Assembly (NCBI GenBank): GCA_035552395.1 | Contig: DASZLL010000116.1 | Span: forward strand, 1 to 18,239 | Reading direction: 5' to 3' | Origin: Bog-473 sp035552395 | GTDB lineage: Bacteria; Actinomycetota; Acidimicrobiia; Acidimicrobiales; RAAP-2 | DNA length: 18,239 bases | Part shown: in pieces, positions 6,779 through 15,602 of the stretch | Position numbering within the stretch: the first letter of the stretch is position 1 | Layout of the letters: each line of letters starts with the position of its first letter | The notes under the pieces: model-generated | What the model saw: only the letters and a program-made list of their open reading frames with translations | The model's database searches: none | Told to the model about the DNA's origin: nothing | Position numbers and translations under genes: made by a program

Positions 6779-8698
6779 TCAACCCCCGTCGCCCCAGAGG
6801 GTTTGCCGCAACCCCGAGGCCCGCGAGATGGGGCGGTCGATGGCGGCGCGGACGGGCTCCTCGCCTCCGACGACGATCAAGCGCTCCTCCGCCCGGGTGA
6901 CCGCGGTGTAGAGGAGCTCTCGGGTCAACAGGCGTGAGCCGGCCGCCGGAACCAGGAACGCCACGGTGTGGAACTGCGAGCCCTGGCTCTTGTGCACCGT
7001 CATGGCGTAGACGGTGTCGACGGCGGCCAATCGGGTCGGGCTCACGGTGACGACTTCGCCGCCGCGTTCGAAGGCCGCGACCATCGGGCGATCAGCGCCG
7101 CGGACGACGACGCCGACGTCCCCATTGAAGAGCTTGAGCGTGTGGTCGTTCTCGGTGATGATCAGCGGACGCCCGACGTACCAGTCGGCACCGGTGGAGA
7201 AGCCGTCGACGTCCGCCATGAGCCAGGCCTCGATCTGCCGGGTCCAAGTGGTCACGCCCTCCGCGCCGCGCCGGTGCGCGCAGAGGAGGCGGAAACGACC
7301 GAGCGCGCCGAGCGCCGTCTCCGAGTCGCCGGCCCGGGCCGCCTCGATCGCGGTCCGGCCGTTCTCGACCGCCAGGGTCCGGATCACGCGCAGGTCCGGC
7401 GCGTCGGCTTCGCCGGCGGCCGTTCGGATCCACTGCACGTTTGACCCGCCGTCTGCCAAGACGCCGAGCGCGCCGTCGGCGTCACCGCGCTGGATGGCGC
7501 GAGCAAGGTCGGCGATGCCGCCGCGGTGACGGCGCACGTAGCGCAGCGCGACCACTCCGTCGCCGATGACCGAAGGCGCCGCGCCGTCGGTCGGGAGAAC
7601 GTGATGGCCGGTCGCCTCGGCGACCCGGTCCCGGGCGGCGTCGCTCATGTGCAGCCCCGTCGTGGCCGGTCCCACCACGTCGCCGAGCACGGCGCCCGCT
7701 TCGACCGAGGCCAGCTGCTCCGGATCACCGACGAGGACGAGGCGGGCGTCGGGGCGCACGGCCTCGACGAGGCGCGCCATCATCGACAGCGAGACCATGG
7801 ACGTCTCGTCGACCACGACCACGTCGTGGCGCAACAGGTTGCCCGCGTGATGCCGGAAGCGGGTGCGATTCCCCGGATCAAAACCCAGGAGGCGGTGGAT
7901 CGTCGTGCCCCGCAACCCCTGCAACCGGGCGCGGGCGGCGTCGTCGACCTTCATGCCCTTCGCCTCGGCGCGCACCGCTTCTTCGAGCCGGGCCGCCGCC
8001 TTTCCCGTGGGCGCAGCGAGTGCGATGAGCGGCGCGGGGCCCACGCCGGCGGCGGCCTGCGCCTCGAGCAGCGCCAGGACGCGGGCGACCGTGGTGGTCT
8101 TGCCCGTCCCCGGTCCGCCCGCGATGACCGAAAGGCGGCGCAGCACGGCGGTGGCGGCCGCCACGGGTTGGAGGTGGTCGGGGTCCTCGTCGTCCGCATC
8201 CTCTCGGAACAGCGCCGCCAGTCCCTGCGCCAGGAGGGCCCCGTCGACCACCGGGGCCGTGGCAGCGGCCCGCTGCAGCAGATCCCGCCCCACCGCGACC
8301 TCGTCGAGCCAGAGCCGGTTCAGATAGAGGTTGGGGCCTTCGAGATGCAGCGGGCGATCCTCACCGACCAGGCTGGTCGCCGCGAGCATCCGCAGCCACT
8401 CCTCGGGTTCGGGCCAGGGCAACGCGTCGACCTCGACGTCGCTGTCGATGTCGCTGCTCGCCGTGTGCCTGATCTTCCTCAGGTCCACGCACACGTGGCC
8501 CAGCCGGGGCGCGCGGGCGGCGAGCGCGGCCGCCAGCTGGATGGCTTCGTCGGTGAGGCCGCCGAGTTCGCACAGGCAACGCGCCACATGGAAGTCGGAC
8601 GGGGTCACGATGCCGGCCGCATTGAACAACTGGAGCCGACCCACCGAGGCCCGGGCCACCAGGGCGTCGAAGACATCGACACCGTCCACCGCCCTCAC
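6779..8698 (-). CDS. recD: RecBCD enzyme subunit RecD (5'-3' helicase)
   Basis: 639 residues. RecD is the 5'-3' SF1B motor of the RecBCD helicase-nuclease, which unwinds and resects double-strand breaks and degrades linear foreign DNA. Visible motifs are Walker A GGPGTGKTT (194-202), Walker B VVVVDETS with D297/E298 (293-300), VGDPEQLASV (323-332), the SF1B motif TVHKSQGSQF (567-576) and YTAVTRAEE (597-605). The approximately 190-residue N-terminal domain that contacts RecBC is present. The GTG at 8698 overlaps the recB stop as GTGA, with AGGGG upstream, so translation is probably coupled. The frame remains open upstream inside recB, but that part is a shadow. Length matches standalone RecD (about 600) rather than the longer RecD2. 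Confidence 0.96.
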   Translation of the reverse strand: MRAVDGVDVFDALVARASVGRLQLFNAAGIVTPSDFHVARCLCELGGLTDEAIQLAAALAARAPRLGHVCVDLRKIRHTASSDIDSDVEVDALPWPEPEEWLRMLAATSLVGEDRPLHLEGPNLYLNRLWLDEVAVGRDLLQRAAATAPVVDGALLAQGLAALFREDADDEDPDHLQPVAAATAVLRRLSVIAGGPGTGKTTTVARVLALLEAQAAAGVGPAPLIALAAPTGKAAARLEEAVRAEAKGMKVDDAARARLQGLRGTTIHRLLGFDPGNRTRFRHHAGNLLRHDVVVVDETSMVSLSMMARLVEAVRPDARLVLVGDPEQLASVEAGAVLGDVVGPATTGLHMSDAARDRVAEATGHHVLPTDGAAPSVIGDGVVALRYVRRHRGGIADLARAIQRGDADGALGVLADGGSNVQWIRTAAGEADAPDLRVIRTLAVENGRTAIEAARAGDSETALGALGRFRLLCAHRRGAEGVTTWTRQIEAWLMADVDGFSTGADWYVGRPLIITENDHTLKLFNGDVGVVVRGADRPMVAAFERGGEVVTVSPTRLAAVDTVYAMTVHKSQGSQFHTVAFLVPAAGSRLLTRELLYTAVTRAEERLIVVGGEEPVRAAIDRPISRASGLRQTLWGDGG

Positions 8699-11600
8699 GA
8701 GAGCCGCCCCTCGTCGAAGAGGTTGCTGAGCGCTTCGAGCAGTGAGCTGGGTGGTCGCCACGACCACACGCCGCACGGGGACCCGTCCGAACGGACGTCT
8801 TCGACCGCGCTCATGCCGCGCAAGAAGAGGTACAGCACGCCACCGAAATGTCGATCCACCTCGTAGTCGGACAGGCGCCAGCGCAGGTAGCGATGGAGGG
8901 CCACCGAGTAGAGGAGCGCCTGCAGGGGATAGTGCGCGAGGCGCATCTCCGCTTGCAGCGCATCGGGTCGGTAGTGCCACGAGGTGAGCGACTCTTGCGG
9001 ACCGCACAACTTGTTCGTCTTGTAGTCGGCGAGGAAGAACCGCCCGTCGTGGCGGAAGACCAGGTCGAGGCTCCCGTTCAGGTACCCCCGCAGCAGGCCG
9101 TCGAGGGACGGCTCCCGCAGGCGTGCGGCATAGGCGCGGACCGGATCGCCCGGCTCGAGGTGGGCGTCGAGGAGATCGGCGATGTCGGCGACGTCGAGGC
9201 GCTGGGACCGGTCCGTCACTTCGCCGCCGACCAGGGGGAACTCGAAGCCGAGCTCGTCCAGCCGCTGCGCGCGGGCCACGTCGGCCAGCCGGACGTCGCC
9301 CACCAGTGGGCCGAGTGGCGACTCGAGGGCCGAGCGCAACCCGGCGATCACGTCGGCGCGATTGCCGAGGTCGGCGTTGCGCCGCGCCAGCTCCCGCTCC
9401 AGCGCTCGGTCGATCTCCCCCGCCAGGTCGCTCGCATCGAACACCGTGTGCTGCAGGACCTCGTGCACGATCGTGCCGACCAACGCCCCGCCCGGCATGT
9501 CCGCCAGTCCCAGTGCGACGGGAGCCGGGTCCGACGCCGCCGGGGCGCGGGAGGCGATCGAGACATCCGAGGCGGGCTCGTCGGTCGTCCCTTCGTCTTC
9601 GGGCTCGCTCCCGATCGCCGGCGCCTCGTGCGCGTCGCGGGTGATGCCCGAGTAGGACACGCGCCGCCAGGCCGCATCGAGGGTCCGATCGAAGACCGCC
9701 GCGCTGAGCTCGCCCGCTGCCCCCGGCTGTTCGTGCAGCCGGGCGCCGGACGGCGCGGCGACCCGCTCGACCGAGACGTGCGGGCCGAGCGCGACGCACG
9801 CCGCTTCGACCTCGTCGTCCGGGCGCGCCTTCTTCATCCCGTAGGGCGCCACCTCGCCCGTCAGCGCCCGATCGAAGAGGAGCCGGGAGAGGGGCGAGTC
9901 GCCCGTGTCCCAGCCGCGGGCCCACCACAGCACCACCTGATGTTGGGCTCGCGTCAGCGCGACGTAGAAGAGCCGGAGGGCCTCGCCCTGGCCTTCGATC
10001 TTCTCGAGCTTGCGATGTTGGTCCAGCTCGCGCCCCGGACCACCCACATCGACCGTGCGGGCATGGTCGTGGTCGGGATCGTGGAAGACCGGGACGCCGA
10101 CTTTGTGGATGTAGCCGTCCCAGGCGTAGGGATAGAGCACGATCGGGAACTCGAGGCCCTTGCTGCGATGGATCGTGATCACCTGCACGGCCCGGGCGTC
10201 GGATTCGAGTCGCCGGGTCCGCTCCTCGTTCTCGGAGTCACGGTCGGCTTCCCGTATGCGTCGCCCGAGCCAGTTCGCCATGGCCGTGGGCCCGACCCCT
10301 TCCGTCGCACCGGCCTGGTGGAGGAGCTGGAGCACGTGGCGCAAGTCCGTCATGAAGCGCTCCCCGTTGGGCCCCGCGAGTACCCCCTGGGGGACGCGCC
10401 GTTCGGCAATGACCGTCTCACCGAGCGCGGCGATGCCCTTGTCGCGGAGCAACGCGGCCCATCGGTGCAGGGACCAGTGGAGCTCCTCCCACTGGTCCTC
10501 GTCGGCGAGTGCCACCTCCTCGGCCGTCCAGCCCACGAACCGGGTCAGGGCCGTCAGCGCGGCCCGGTCACGCGCCGCGGGGCGCTCGAGCGCCTCGAGG
10601 AGGCGGAGCCAGTCGCGCGCGGCCACGGAGACGAAGACAGAACCGGCGCCGCCGATGACCACGGAGACACCCACGTCGTGCAGCGCGTCCCGCACCACCA
10701 TCGCATGGGTGTTGGATCGCACCAGCACCGCGATGTGCCCCGCGTGCAGCGCGACCCGCTCCAGTTCGGTACCGACCCGATTGCGGACGACGACCTCGCC
10801 CCCCGCCGACAGCATTTCGACCACCTGTTCGGCCAGGTCGGTGGCGATGAACGCCCTGGCCTCGGCCGCCTTGAGGCCCTCCTTGGTCCGGGCCACGAGC
10901 CCATCGGCGACGTGCACCATGCGCACCCGCAGCGGTGTGGTCACGGGCACACCGAGCAGCCTCGGCTCCACGTTGGCCGCGGCGGCACGGACGATCCGAT
11001 AGTCGATCCCACCCTGACCGAGCTGGGCGTTGCCGAAGAGCGCGTCGTATGCCTCGAGGAGCGGCGCGTCGCTGCGCCAGTTCTCGCCGAGCGTCCACTC
11101 CGATGTGACCGCGTCCTTCGCCTGCAGATAGGCCTGCACGTCGGCCCCGCGGAAGGCGTAGATCGCCTGCTTCGGATCGCCGATCAGGACCAACGTGGTG
11201 TCGTGGTCACCGAAGGCTCGCTGCATGATCTCCCACTGGACCGGGTCGGTGTCCTGGAACTCGTCGACCAGGACCACCTCGTAGCGCTCGCGCAGGCGCT
11301 GACGGGCGCGCGGTCCCCGCACCGGATCGCACAGCGTCTGGCGCAAGCGGAGCAGGACGTCGTCGTACGTCATGATCTTGCGCGCCCGCTTGCGGCGCTC
11401 CACCTCCTGGTCGAAGGCGGCGGCGAAGCGGGCCCGCACTGCGTGCAGGTCGTCGCCGTCGGAGGGCGCGGGGACGACCTGGGCGTCGGGGTGATCGAGG
11501 ACCTTGCGGGCGATCGTCACGGCCTCGGCGTGGGTGAAGCCGTGCTCGTTCGGGCGGTGGGCGAACTTGCGGAGGTAGAGGTCGTCCACCACCTCCTCCA

Positions 11601-12081
11601 TGAGGTCACGCACGTCCTCGACCAAGGTGACGTCGCGGTCGACGTCACCGGCCGTGCCGAGCCCGTAGAGAACCTGCAGACAGAAGCCGTGCGTCGTCTC
11701 GATCGTGGCGGCATCGAAATCTGCCACCGCTTTCGCCAAGCGGTCGCGTCGTTCCTCCTGCACGTCACGCGGCGCGTCCGCCAGGAGACCGAGGATCTCG
11801 TCGTCGGCCGGCGGCGCCGCGCCCGAGAGGACGGCAACCAAGCCGTCGAACGCGTGCACCAGGTGCTCGCGGACCCGCTCACGAAGCTCGCCCGTCGCCA
11901 TCCGGGTGAACGTGATCACGAGCAGACGATCGATCGGCTTGCCCATCTCCGCCACATAGCGGGTCGTCAACGCGGCGATGGTGAACGTCTTGCCCGTCCC
12001 GGCGCTCGCCTCCAAGAGGGTCATGCCGGTCGGGAGCGGGCCACAGACGTCGAACGGCTCGGGGCTGCGGTGCGCCGTCAC
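8695..12081 (-). CDS. recB: RecBCD enzyme subunit RecB (3'-5' helicase and nuclease)
   Basis: 1128 residues. An SF1A UvrD-like helicase joined to a RecB-family nuclease. Helicase motifs are Walker A ASAGTGKT (25-32), Walker B VLVDEFQDTDP with D273/E274 (270-280), GDPKQAIYAFRGAD (301-314), TIHRSKGLEFP (636-646) and YVALTRA (706-712). An acidic Pro/Ala tether at about 821-855 leads to the nuclease, with H873/E874, D1006, D1019-Y-K1021 and a QxxxY box at Q1054/Y1058. D-to-D-to-K spacing (13 and 2) equals that of E. coli RecB D1067, D1080, K1082, so the nuclease looks active. The GTG at 12081 overlaps the recC stop as GTGA. The open frame above it, inside recC, is a shadow. It acts in the complex with RecC and RecD. 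Confidence 0.97.
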   Translation of the reverse strand: MTAHRSPEPFDVCGPLPTGMTLLEASAGTGKTFTIAALTTRYVAEMGKPIDRLLVITFTRMATGELRERVREHLVHAFDGLVAVLSGAAPPADDEILGLLADAPRDVQEERRDRLAKAVADFDAATIETTHGFCLQVLYGLGTAGDVDRDVTLVEDVRDLMEEVVDDLYLRKFAHRPNEHGFTHAEAVTIARKVLDHPDAQVVPAPSDGDDLHAVRARFAAAFDQEVERRKRARKIMTYDDVLLRLRQTLCDPVRGPRARQRLRERYEVVLVDEFQDTDPVQWEIMQRAFGDHDTTLVLIGDPKQAIYAFRGADVQAYLQAKDAVTSEWTLGENWRSDAPLLEAYDALFGNAQLGQGGIDYRIVRAAAANVEPRLLGVPVTTPLRVRMVHVADGLVARTKEGLKAAEARAFIATDLAEQVVEMLSAGGEVVVRNRVGTELERVALHAGHIAVLVRSNTHAMVVRDALHDVGVSVVIGGAGSVFVSVAARDWLRLLEALERPAARDRAALTALTRFVGWTAEEVALADEDQWEELHWSLHRWAALLRDKGIAALGETVIAERRVPQGVLAGPNGERFMTDLRHVLQLLHQAGATEGVGPTAMANWLGRRIREADRDSENEERTRRLESDARAVQVITIHRSKGLEFPIVLYPYAWDGYIHKVGVPVFHDPDHDHARTVDVGGPGRELDQHRKLEKIEGQGEALRLFYVALTRAQHQVVLWWARGWDTGDSPLSRLLFDRALTGEVAPYGMKKARPDDEVEAACVALGPHVSVERVAAPSGARLHEQPGAAGELSAAVFDRTLDAAWRRVSYSGITRDAHEAPAIGSEPEDEGTTDEPASDVSIASRAPAASDPAPVALGLADMPGGALVGTIVHEVLQHTVFDASDLAGEIDRALERELARRNADLGNRADVIAGLRSALESPLGPLVGDVRLADVARAQRLDELGFEFPLVGGEVTDRSQRLDVADIADLLDAHLEPGDPVRAYAARLREPSLDGLLRGYLNGSLDLVFRHDGRFFLADYKTNKLCGPQESLTSWHYRPDALQAEMRLAHYPLQALLYSVALHRYLRWRLSDYEVDRHFGGVLYLFLRGMSAVEDVRSDGSPCGVWSWRPPSSLLEALSNLFDEGRLS

Positions 12082-15000
12082 CGGGAGACGACCCGCTCGC
12101 GGACCAGCAGCCCGTCCCACAACAGCCGGGCGTAGTACCCGAAGCGCGTCCGCTCGGACGGGTCGTAGGCCTGTGCGCCGTCGTCGTCGCCGATCGGTCC
12201 CGAACACGACACCATGTCGTTGTACGACAGCAGCCCCCCGAGTGCGAGCTGGTGGGCCCGGTCCTTGTCCTCCTGCTCGCGCTCGAAGCTCGACTCCCAC
12301 TGCTGGCGGGCCGCCACGTCGGCGTCGTCGGCGCCCGCCGCCCGGGCCGCCGCGTAGGCCGCCGACGTCCGGCAATACAGCGGCAGGGGCTGCACCATCC
12401 CGAGCCCGAACAGCTCGAGCAGGCGGCCCAGCTGGGCCTCGGCGTTCCGCTTTCGGCTGGCCGGGTCCGGTCCCAATGTTGCGATCTCGGCTGTGCTGAC
12501 GGTGCGCGACGACCTCGCCTCGGCGCGCCCGATGGTGACGGCCGAGAAGGGCCGCTCGGGCTCGGCCGCCGTCACCGCGAGAAGTTGTACCCAGGCCGCC
12601 AAGCGCAGCGCGGGCTGCATCCGGCGGTAGGTCACCAGGTGCACCACGTCGCCGCGGACGCCTGGCACGACACCGGCCAGGTGGGGCAGACCGGTGAGCT
12701 CGAGGTCCACCGCGATGGATGTCGCCGCCGTGCCACCTTGGCTCGTCTCGCTCGCCTGCACCAGCGCTTCGACGTCGTGCTCCATGTCCAAGAGCGAGGG
12801 CTCCGCCAATTCCCCCGGCGGCAGTCCGCCCCGCGCCACTTCGGCGGCCCGGCAGGTCGCCCAGTCCGCACCGCCCAGGCGCGCGCGGAGCATGCGCTCT
12901 CCGACCTGCCAGGTGGAGAGCCCGTCGAGTGCGATGGGGATGGCGTCTTCGAAATCCCGGGTCCGGTCGAAGAGCGAGACACCAAGGCGTTCCCGCAGGA
13001 AGACGCGGACCGGATGCTGCACGAAGCGGTCCAAAAGATCGAGACTCACGGGGCCACTTCGCTCCGGCAGCGGGCCGGACAGGAACGGTGCCACCGCCTC
13101 TCTCGGCGCGCGGGCGGCGCGGGCGCCGTCGAGGTGGACGGTGTCGAAACTCCACGGCCGCCCGGCGACCAGCGCCCCCGGCACGTAGTTGCGTGCATCG
13201 AACGGCTGCAGCGGATGGGTCACGGTGATGGCGGCGCGCGCCGGTCCCTCGGGGACACGCATCGTGCGGTCGACGACATCGAGCAGTTCGCCGACCGGAA
13301 CTGCGGGCGGCCGCCGCAGGTTCGACCGCTCGTCGCGACCCGTGTAGGTGATGATCAGCCGCTCGCGCGCCGCCAGAAGTGCGTCGAGCAGCAGCTGACG
13401 GTCTTCGCTGCGGACGTCGCGGTCACCCACGCGGGCCTCGAGCGCGGTCAGATCGTCGCCGTCGCGCTCGATGTGCCGGGGAAAGCTGCCGTCGTCGAGC
13501 CCGAGGAGGCAGACCACCTTGTGCGGGATTGAACGCATGGGCACGAGGGTGCACACGGTCAGATGACCAGTGCGGAAGTTGGCGCGGGTGGGCTGACCCT
13601 TCAGGCGGTCGGCCAGAATCGACCGCACGTCGTCACAGCTGAGAACGACGGGGCTGACGCCGCGCTCGCTGGTGGCCTCCTTGACCACCTCTTCGAGCAG
13701 GGCGGTGAGCTGGGACCGCTGCCACAGGTCTTCGGCTGCCGGCAGGCTCAGCGAGTCCGAGATGCCCGCCAGCGTCTTCGCCCATTCGTCGATCGTGCGC
13801 AGGGGCGCAAGATCATCGGTTGCGCTGCGGAGTCGCTCGACGAACTCGGCCAGTCGACCGGCGAGCTCGATGTCCCCGGTGTCGACGTCGTCGAGCGGCG
13901 CCGTCCCTTCGAAGAGGCGTTCACGCTCGTCGGCCATGGCGACGCCAAGAAGGATCCGGTCGAGTCCCGAGCGCCAGGTGTTCGCAGCGATGCCGCCGAG
14001 CCGGAAGGCCTCCCGGTGGTCGGCGTCGAACCCCCAGCGCACGTGCGACTCGCGTACCCATTCCTCCAGCCGGCTCAGGTCGTCGTCGCTGAAGCGGAAA
14101 CGACGGCGCACCGGTTCGCGTCCCGCCAGGTCGATGACTTGGGTCGCCGTCATCCGCGCCCCGGCGAGATCGAGGACGTCGGCGAGCACGCCCATGAGTG
14201 GGTTCGTCCGCCGCAGGGCACGGTCGGCCAGGCGGATCTCGAGCTGGCTGGTCGTGTCCTCGTGACCGTCGATCCGATCGCGCGCGCCGAACGTGGCCTC
14301 GATGAGGGGCGCGTAGTTCTCGATGTCCGGGCACATGATGATGACGTCGCGCAGCTCGAGCTCCGAATCGGCTTCGAGCTCGTGCAGGATCGCATCGCGC
14401 AAGACTTCGACCTGACGCGACCTCCCGTGGCAGGAGTGGATGCGGATGCTGTCGTCGTCATCCGCCAGGAACGGGCGGGGATCGGTCGCGGCCCCGAACC
14501 CACCGTCGCCGACCGGCAGGCGGTCGGCGCGGATGTCTTCTTGGACCTGCCGCAACAGGGTGCGCGGCCCCGGCACCACCTCTTCGGGGTCAGGCCCATG
14601 GGAGACCGCCCCGCCCAAGACGAGCTGCATTTCACGGGCGTCGCGTCCCCACGAGGCGAGCAAAGGGTTGTCCGGCATCGCCGCCGTCGGATCCTCCCGG
14701 CGGAAGAGCAGACGGGAGGCGGGCCCGACATGGGGCTGCAGCCGATCCCACAGTGCGGGTGACGGGTGGAGCAGGAAGAGGTGGACGTCGCGCCCGGCCC
14801 CGAGTGCCTCGAGCACGTCGAGGTAGCTGGACGGAAGCCTGGTGAGCCCGAACAGCGAGAAGCGGTCGGGGAGGTCGACCAGGCCCCGGTTCTGCCGCAG
14901 CTTCTGGCACGCCTCACGTAGCCGCTCGGCGGGGCTGGGTGGACCGATCCGATCGCGCAGACGCAGCCAGAGATCGACCTGCCACGACGCCTCGGACCCC

Positions 15001-15500
15001 TCGCCGAGCTGCGGCGTCCCGTCGGCCCAGCGCTGCAACATGTCGGGCCGGTGCACGGCGTAGCGGTCGAAGAGGTCCGCCACATGCCGGACGCTCGAAA
15101 AGCGCTTCGACTCCTCGACGGTTCTGGACTTCCGGATGTGTTCGGCCAGCGGGGCGAGCCACCCTTCGTCGAAGTGCCCCTCCACCAGTTCCATCAAAGG
15201 CCAGACGGCGCGGTTCGGGACCCAGGGGTCGGCGTCGGGGTCGGCGTCGGAGGCCGAGGCCAGCGCACGGTTCACCAACACCCCGGGAAAGGGGAACACG
15301 ACGTTGGCGCACACGCCGTCGTGTCGCCCTTCCCGTGCGCCCAGCTGACCCGAGAGTCGTTGGGTCAGCCACCGCTCAATTCCACGCGTCGGCACCGAGA
15401 CAACCTCGGCCTGCATCGGGTCCGGCAGGGGAAGGGCGACCAGCTCGGCCAGTCGCGCCACCAGCTCGTCGGCGCGATCAGAGCGGTGGACGTGCAGCAC
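12078..15500 (-). CDS. recC: RecBCD enzyme subunit RecC
   Basis: 1140 residues, close to E. coli RecC (1122). RecC has helicase-like folds without ATPase function, splits the DNA strands and scans for the Chi signal. Typical RecC segments are VPTRGIERWLTQRLS (36-50), HSCHGRSRQVEVLRD (355-369), DVIIMCPDIENYAPLI (385-400), FRTGHLTVCTLVPMRSIP (642-659) and VVCLLGLDDGSFPR (662-675). No Walker A is seen, as expected. Together with a separate RecD this marks the system as RecBCD rather than AddAB or AdnAB. The GTG at 15500 lacks a Shine-Dalgarno, but TACTCT lies six bases upstream. It is the first gene of the recC-recB-recD operon. A DADP-DADP duplication occurs at residues 85-92. Which Chi sequence it reads cannot be told. 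Confidence 0.96.
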   Translation of the reverse strand: MLHVHRSDRADELVARLAELVALPLPDPMQAEVVSVPTRGIERWLTQRLSGQLGAREGRHDGVCANVVFPFPGVLVNRALASASDADPDADPWVPNRAVWPLMELVEGHFDEGWLAPLAEHIRKSRTVEESKRFSSVRHVADLFDRYAVHRPDMLQRWADGTPQLGEGSEASWQVDLWLRLRDRIGPPSPAERLREACQKLRQNRGLVDLPDRFSLFGLTRLPSSYLDVLEALGAGRDVHLFLLHPSPALWDRLQPHVGPASRLLFRREDPTAAMPDNPLLASWGRDAREMQLVLGGAVSHGPDPEEVVPGPRTLLRQVQEDIRADRLPVGDGGFGAATDPRPFLADDDDSIRIHSCHGRSRQVEVLRDAILHELEADSELELRDVIIMCPDIENYAPLIEATFGARDRIDGHEDTTSQLEIRLADRALRRTNPLMGVLADVLDLAGARMTATQVIDLAGREPVRRRFRFSDDDLSRLEEWVRESHVRWGFDADHREAFRLGGIAANTWRSGLDRILLGVAMADERERLFEGTAPLDDVDTGDIELAGRLAEFVERLRSATDDLAPLRTIDEWAKTLAGISDSLSLPAAEDLWQRSQLTALLEEVVKEATSERGVSPVVLSCDDVRSILADRLKGQPTRANFRTGHLTVCTLVPMRSIPHKVVCLLGLDDGSFPRHIERDGDDLTALEARVGDRDVRSEDRQLLLDALLAARERLIITYTGRDERSNLRRPPAVPVGELLDVVDRTMRVPEGPARAAITVTHPLQPFDARNYVPGALVAGRPWSFDTVHLDGARAARAPREAVAPFLSGPLPERSGPVSLDLLDRFVQHPVRVFLRERLGVSLFDRTRDFEDAIPIALDGLSTWQVGERMLRARLGGADWATCRAAEVARGGLPPGELAEPSLLDMEHDVEALVQASETSQGGTAATSIAVDLELTGLPHLAGVVPGVRGDVVHLVTYRRMQPALRLAAWVQLLAVTAAEPERPFSAVTIGRAEARSSRTVSTAEIATLGPDPASRKRNAEAQLGRLLELFGLGMVQPLPLYCRTSAAYAAARAAGADDADVAARQQWESSFEREQEDKDRAHQLALGGLLSYNDMVSCSGPIGDDDGAQAYDPSERTRFGYYARLLWDGLLVRERVVSR
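15225..15248. repeat. Two perfect tandem copies of a 12-base unit inside recC
   Basis: GGGGTCGGCGTC occurs twice head to tail with no mismatch. On the coding strand it gives the acidic DADPDADP at RecC residues 85-92. This is probably a local slippage duplication that stays in frame. Confidence 0.75.
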
Positions 15501-15506
15501 CCGTGC

Positions 15507-15512
15507 AGAGTA
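15507..15512 (-). promoter_or_regulatory. Candidate -10 box (TACTCT) of the recCBD operon
   Basis: TACTCT on the minus strand ends six bases before the recC GTG at 15500, so a leaderless transcript is expected. No Shine-Dalgarno lies between. No good -35 hexamer is visible at the usual distance; that position is occupied by the inverted repeat at 15523-15536. Confidence 0.45.
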
Positions 15513-15522
15513 CGTCGCCGCT

Positions 15523-15536
15523 GTTCGCCGACGAAC
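15523..15536. promoter_or_regulatory. Palindrome GTTCG-N4-CGAAC in the recC promoter region
   Basis: Five-base arms around a four-base spacer, lying at about -23 to -36 relative to the predicted start at recC. The position is that of an operator. The arms run GTTC to GAAC, opposite to the actinobacterial LexA box (GAAC to GTTC), so LexA is not implied. Confidence 0.35.
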
Positions 15537-15580
15537 GGTCGGGCAACTCCAGGTGAAGCACGGCGCGGACGCGGCCTCAG

Positions 15581-15594
15581 CCGGCTCGCGCCGG
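15581..15594 (-). terminator. GNRA-capped hairpin after rmuC (possible terminator)
   Basis: On the minus strand CCGGC-GCGA-GCCGG gives a five-pair G/C stem with a GNRA tetraloop, starting eight bases after the rmuC stop. There is no T-tract. It may end rmuC transcripts before the recC promoter, or only reduce readthrough. Confidence 0.3.
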
Positions 15595-15602
15595 TGTCGG
15601 TG

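Noticed and set aside
8848..12135. 1095-codon open frame on the + strand across recB, with another of 426 codons at 12252-13532
   Set aside because: It runs antisense to strongly motif-supported recB and recC, has no recognisable domain and shows the His/Arg/Gly/Val-heavy composition of a shadow frame in GC-rich DNA.
5402..15500. recCBD plus sqdB and its neighbour as a new defence island
   Set aside because: All DNA-processing genes are housekeeping RecBCD/RmuC types, composition is even, and no mobile element, restriction, toxin or other defence gene is seen.
15523..15536. LexA/SOS box before recC
   Set aside because: The actinobacterial box is GAAC-N4-GTTC; here the arms are reversed (GTTC to GAAC), so it does not fit.
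15500..15540. PafBC-type RecA-NDp promoter (TTGTCRGTG, 8 bases, TANNNT) before recC
   Set aside because: A TANNNT box is present but the sequence at the required distance does not match TTGTCRGTG.
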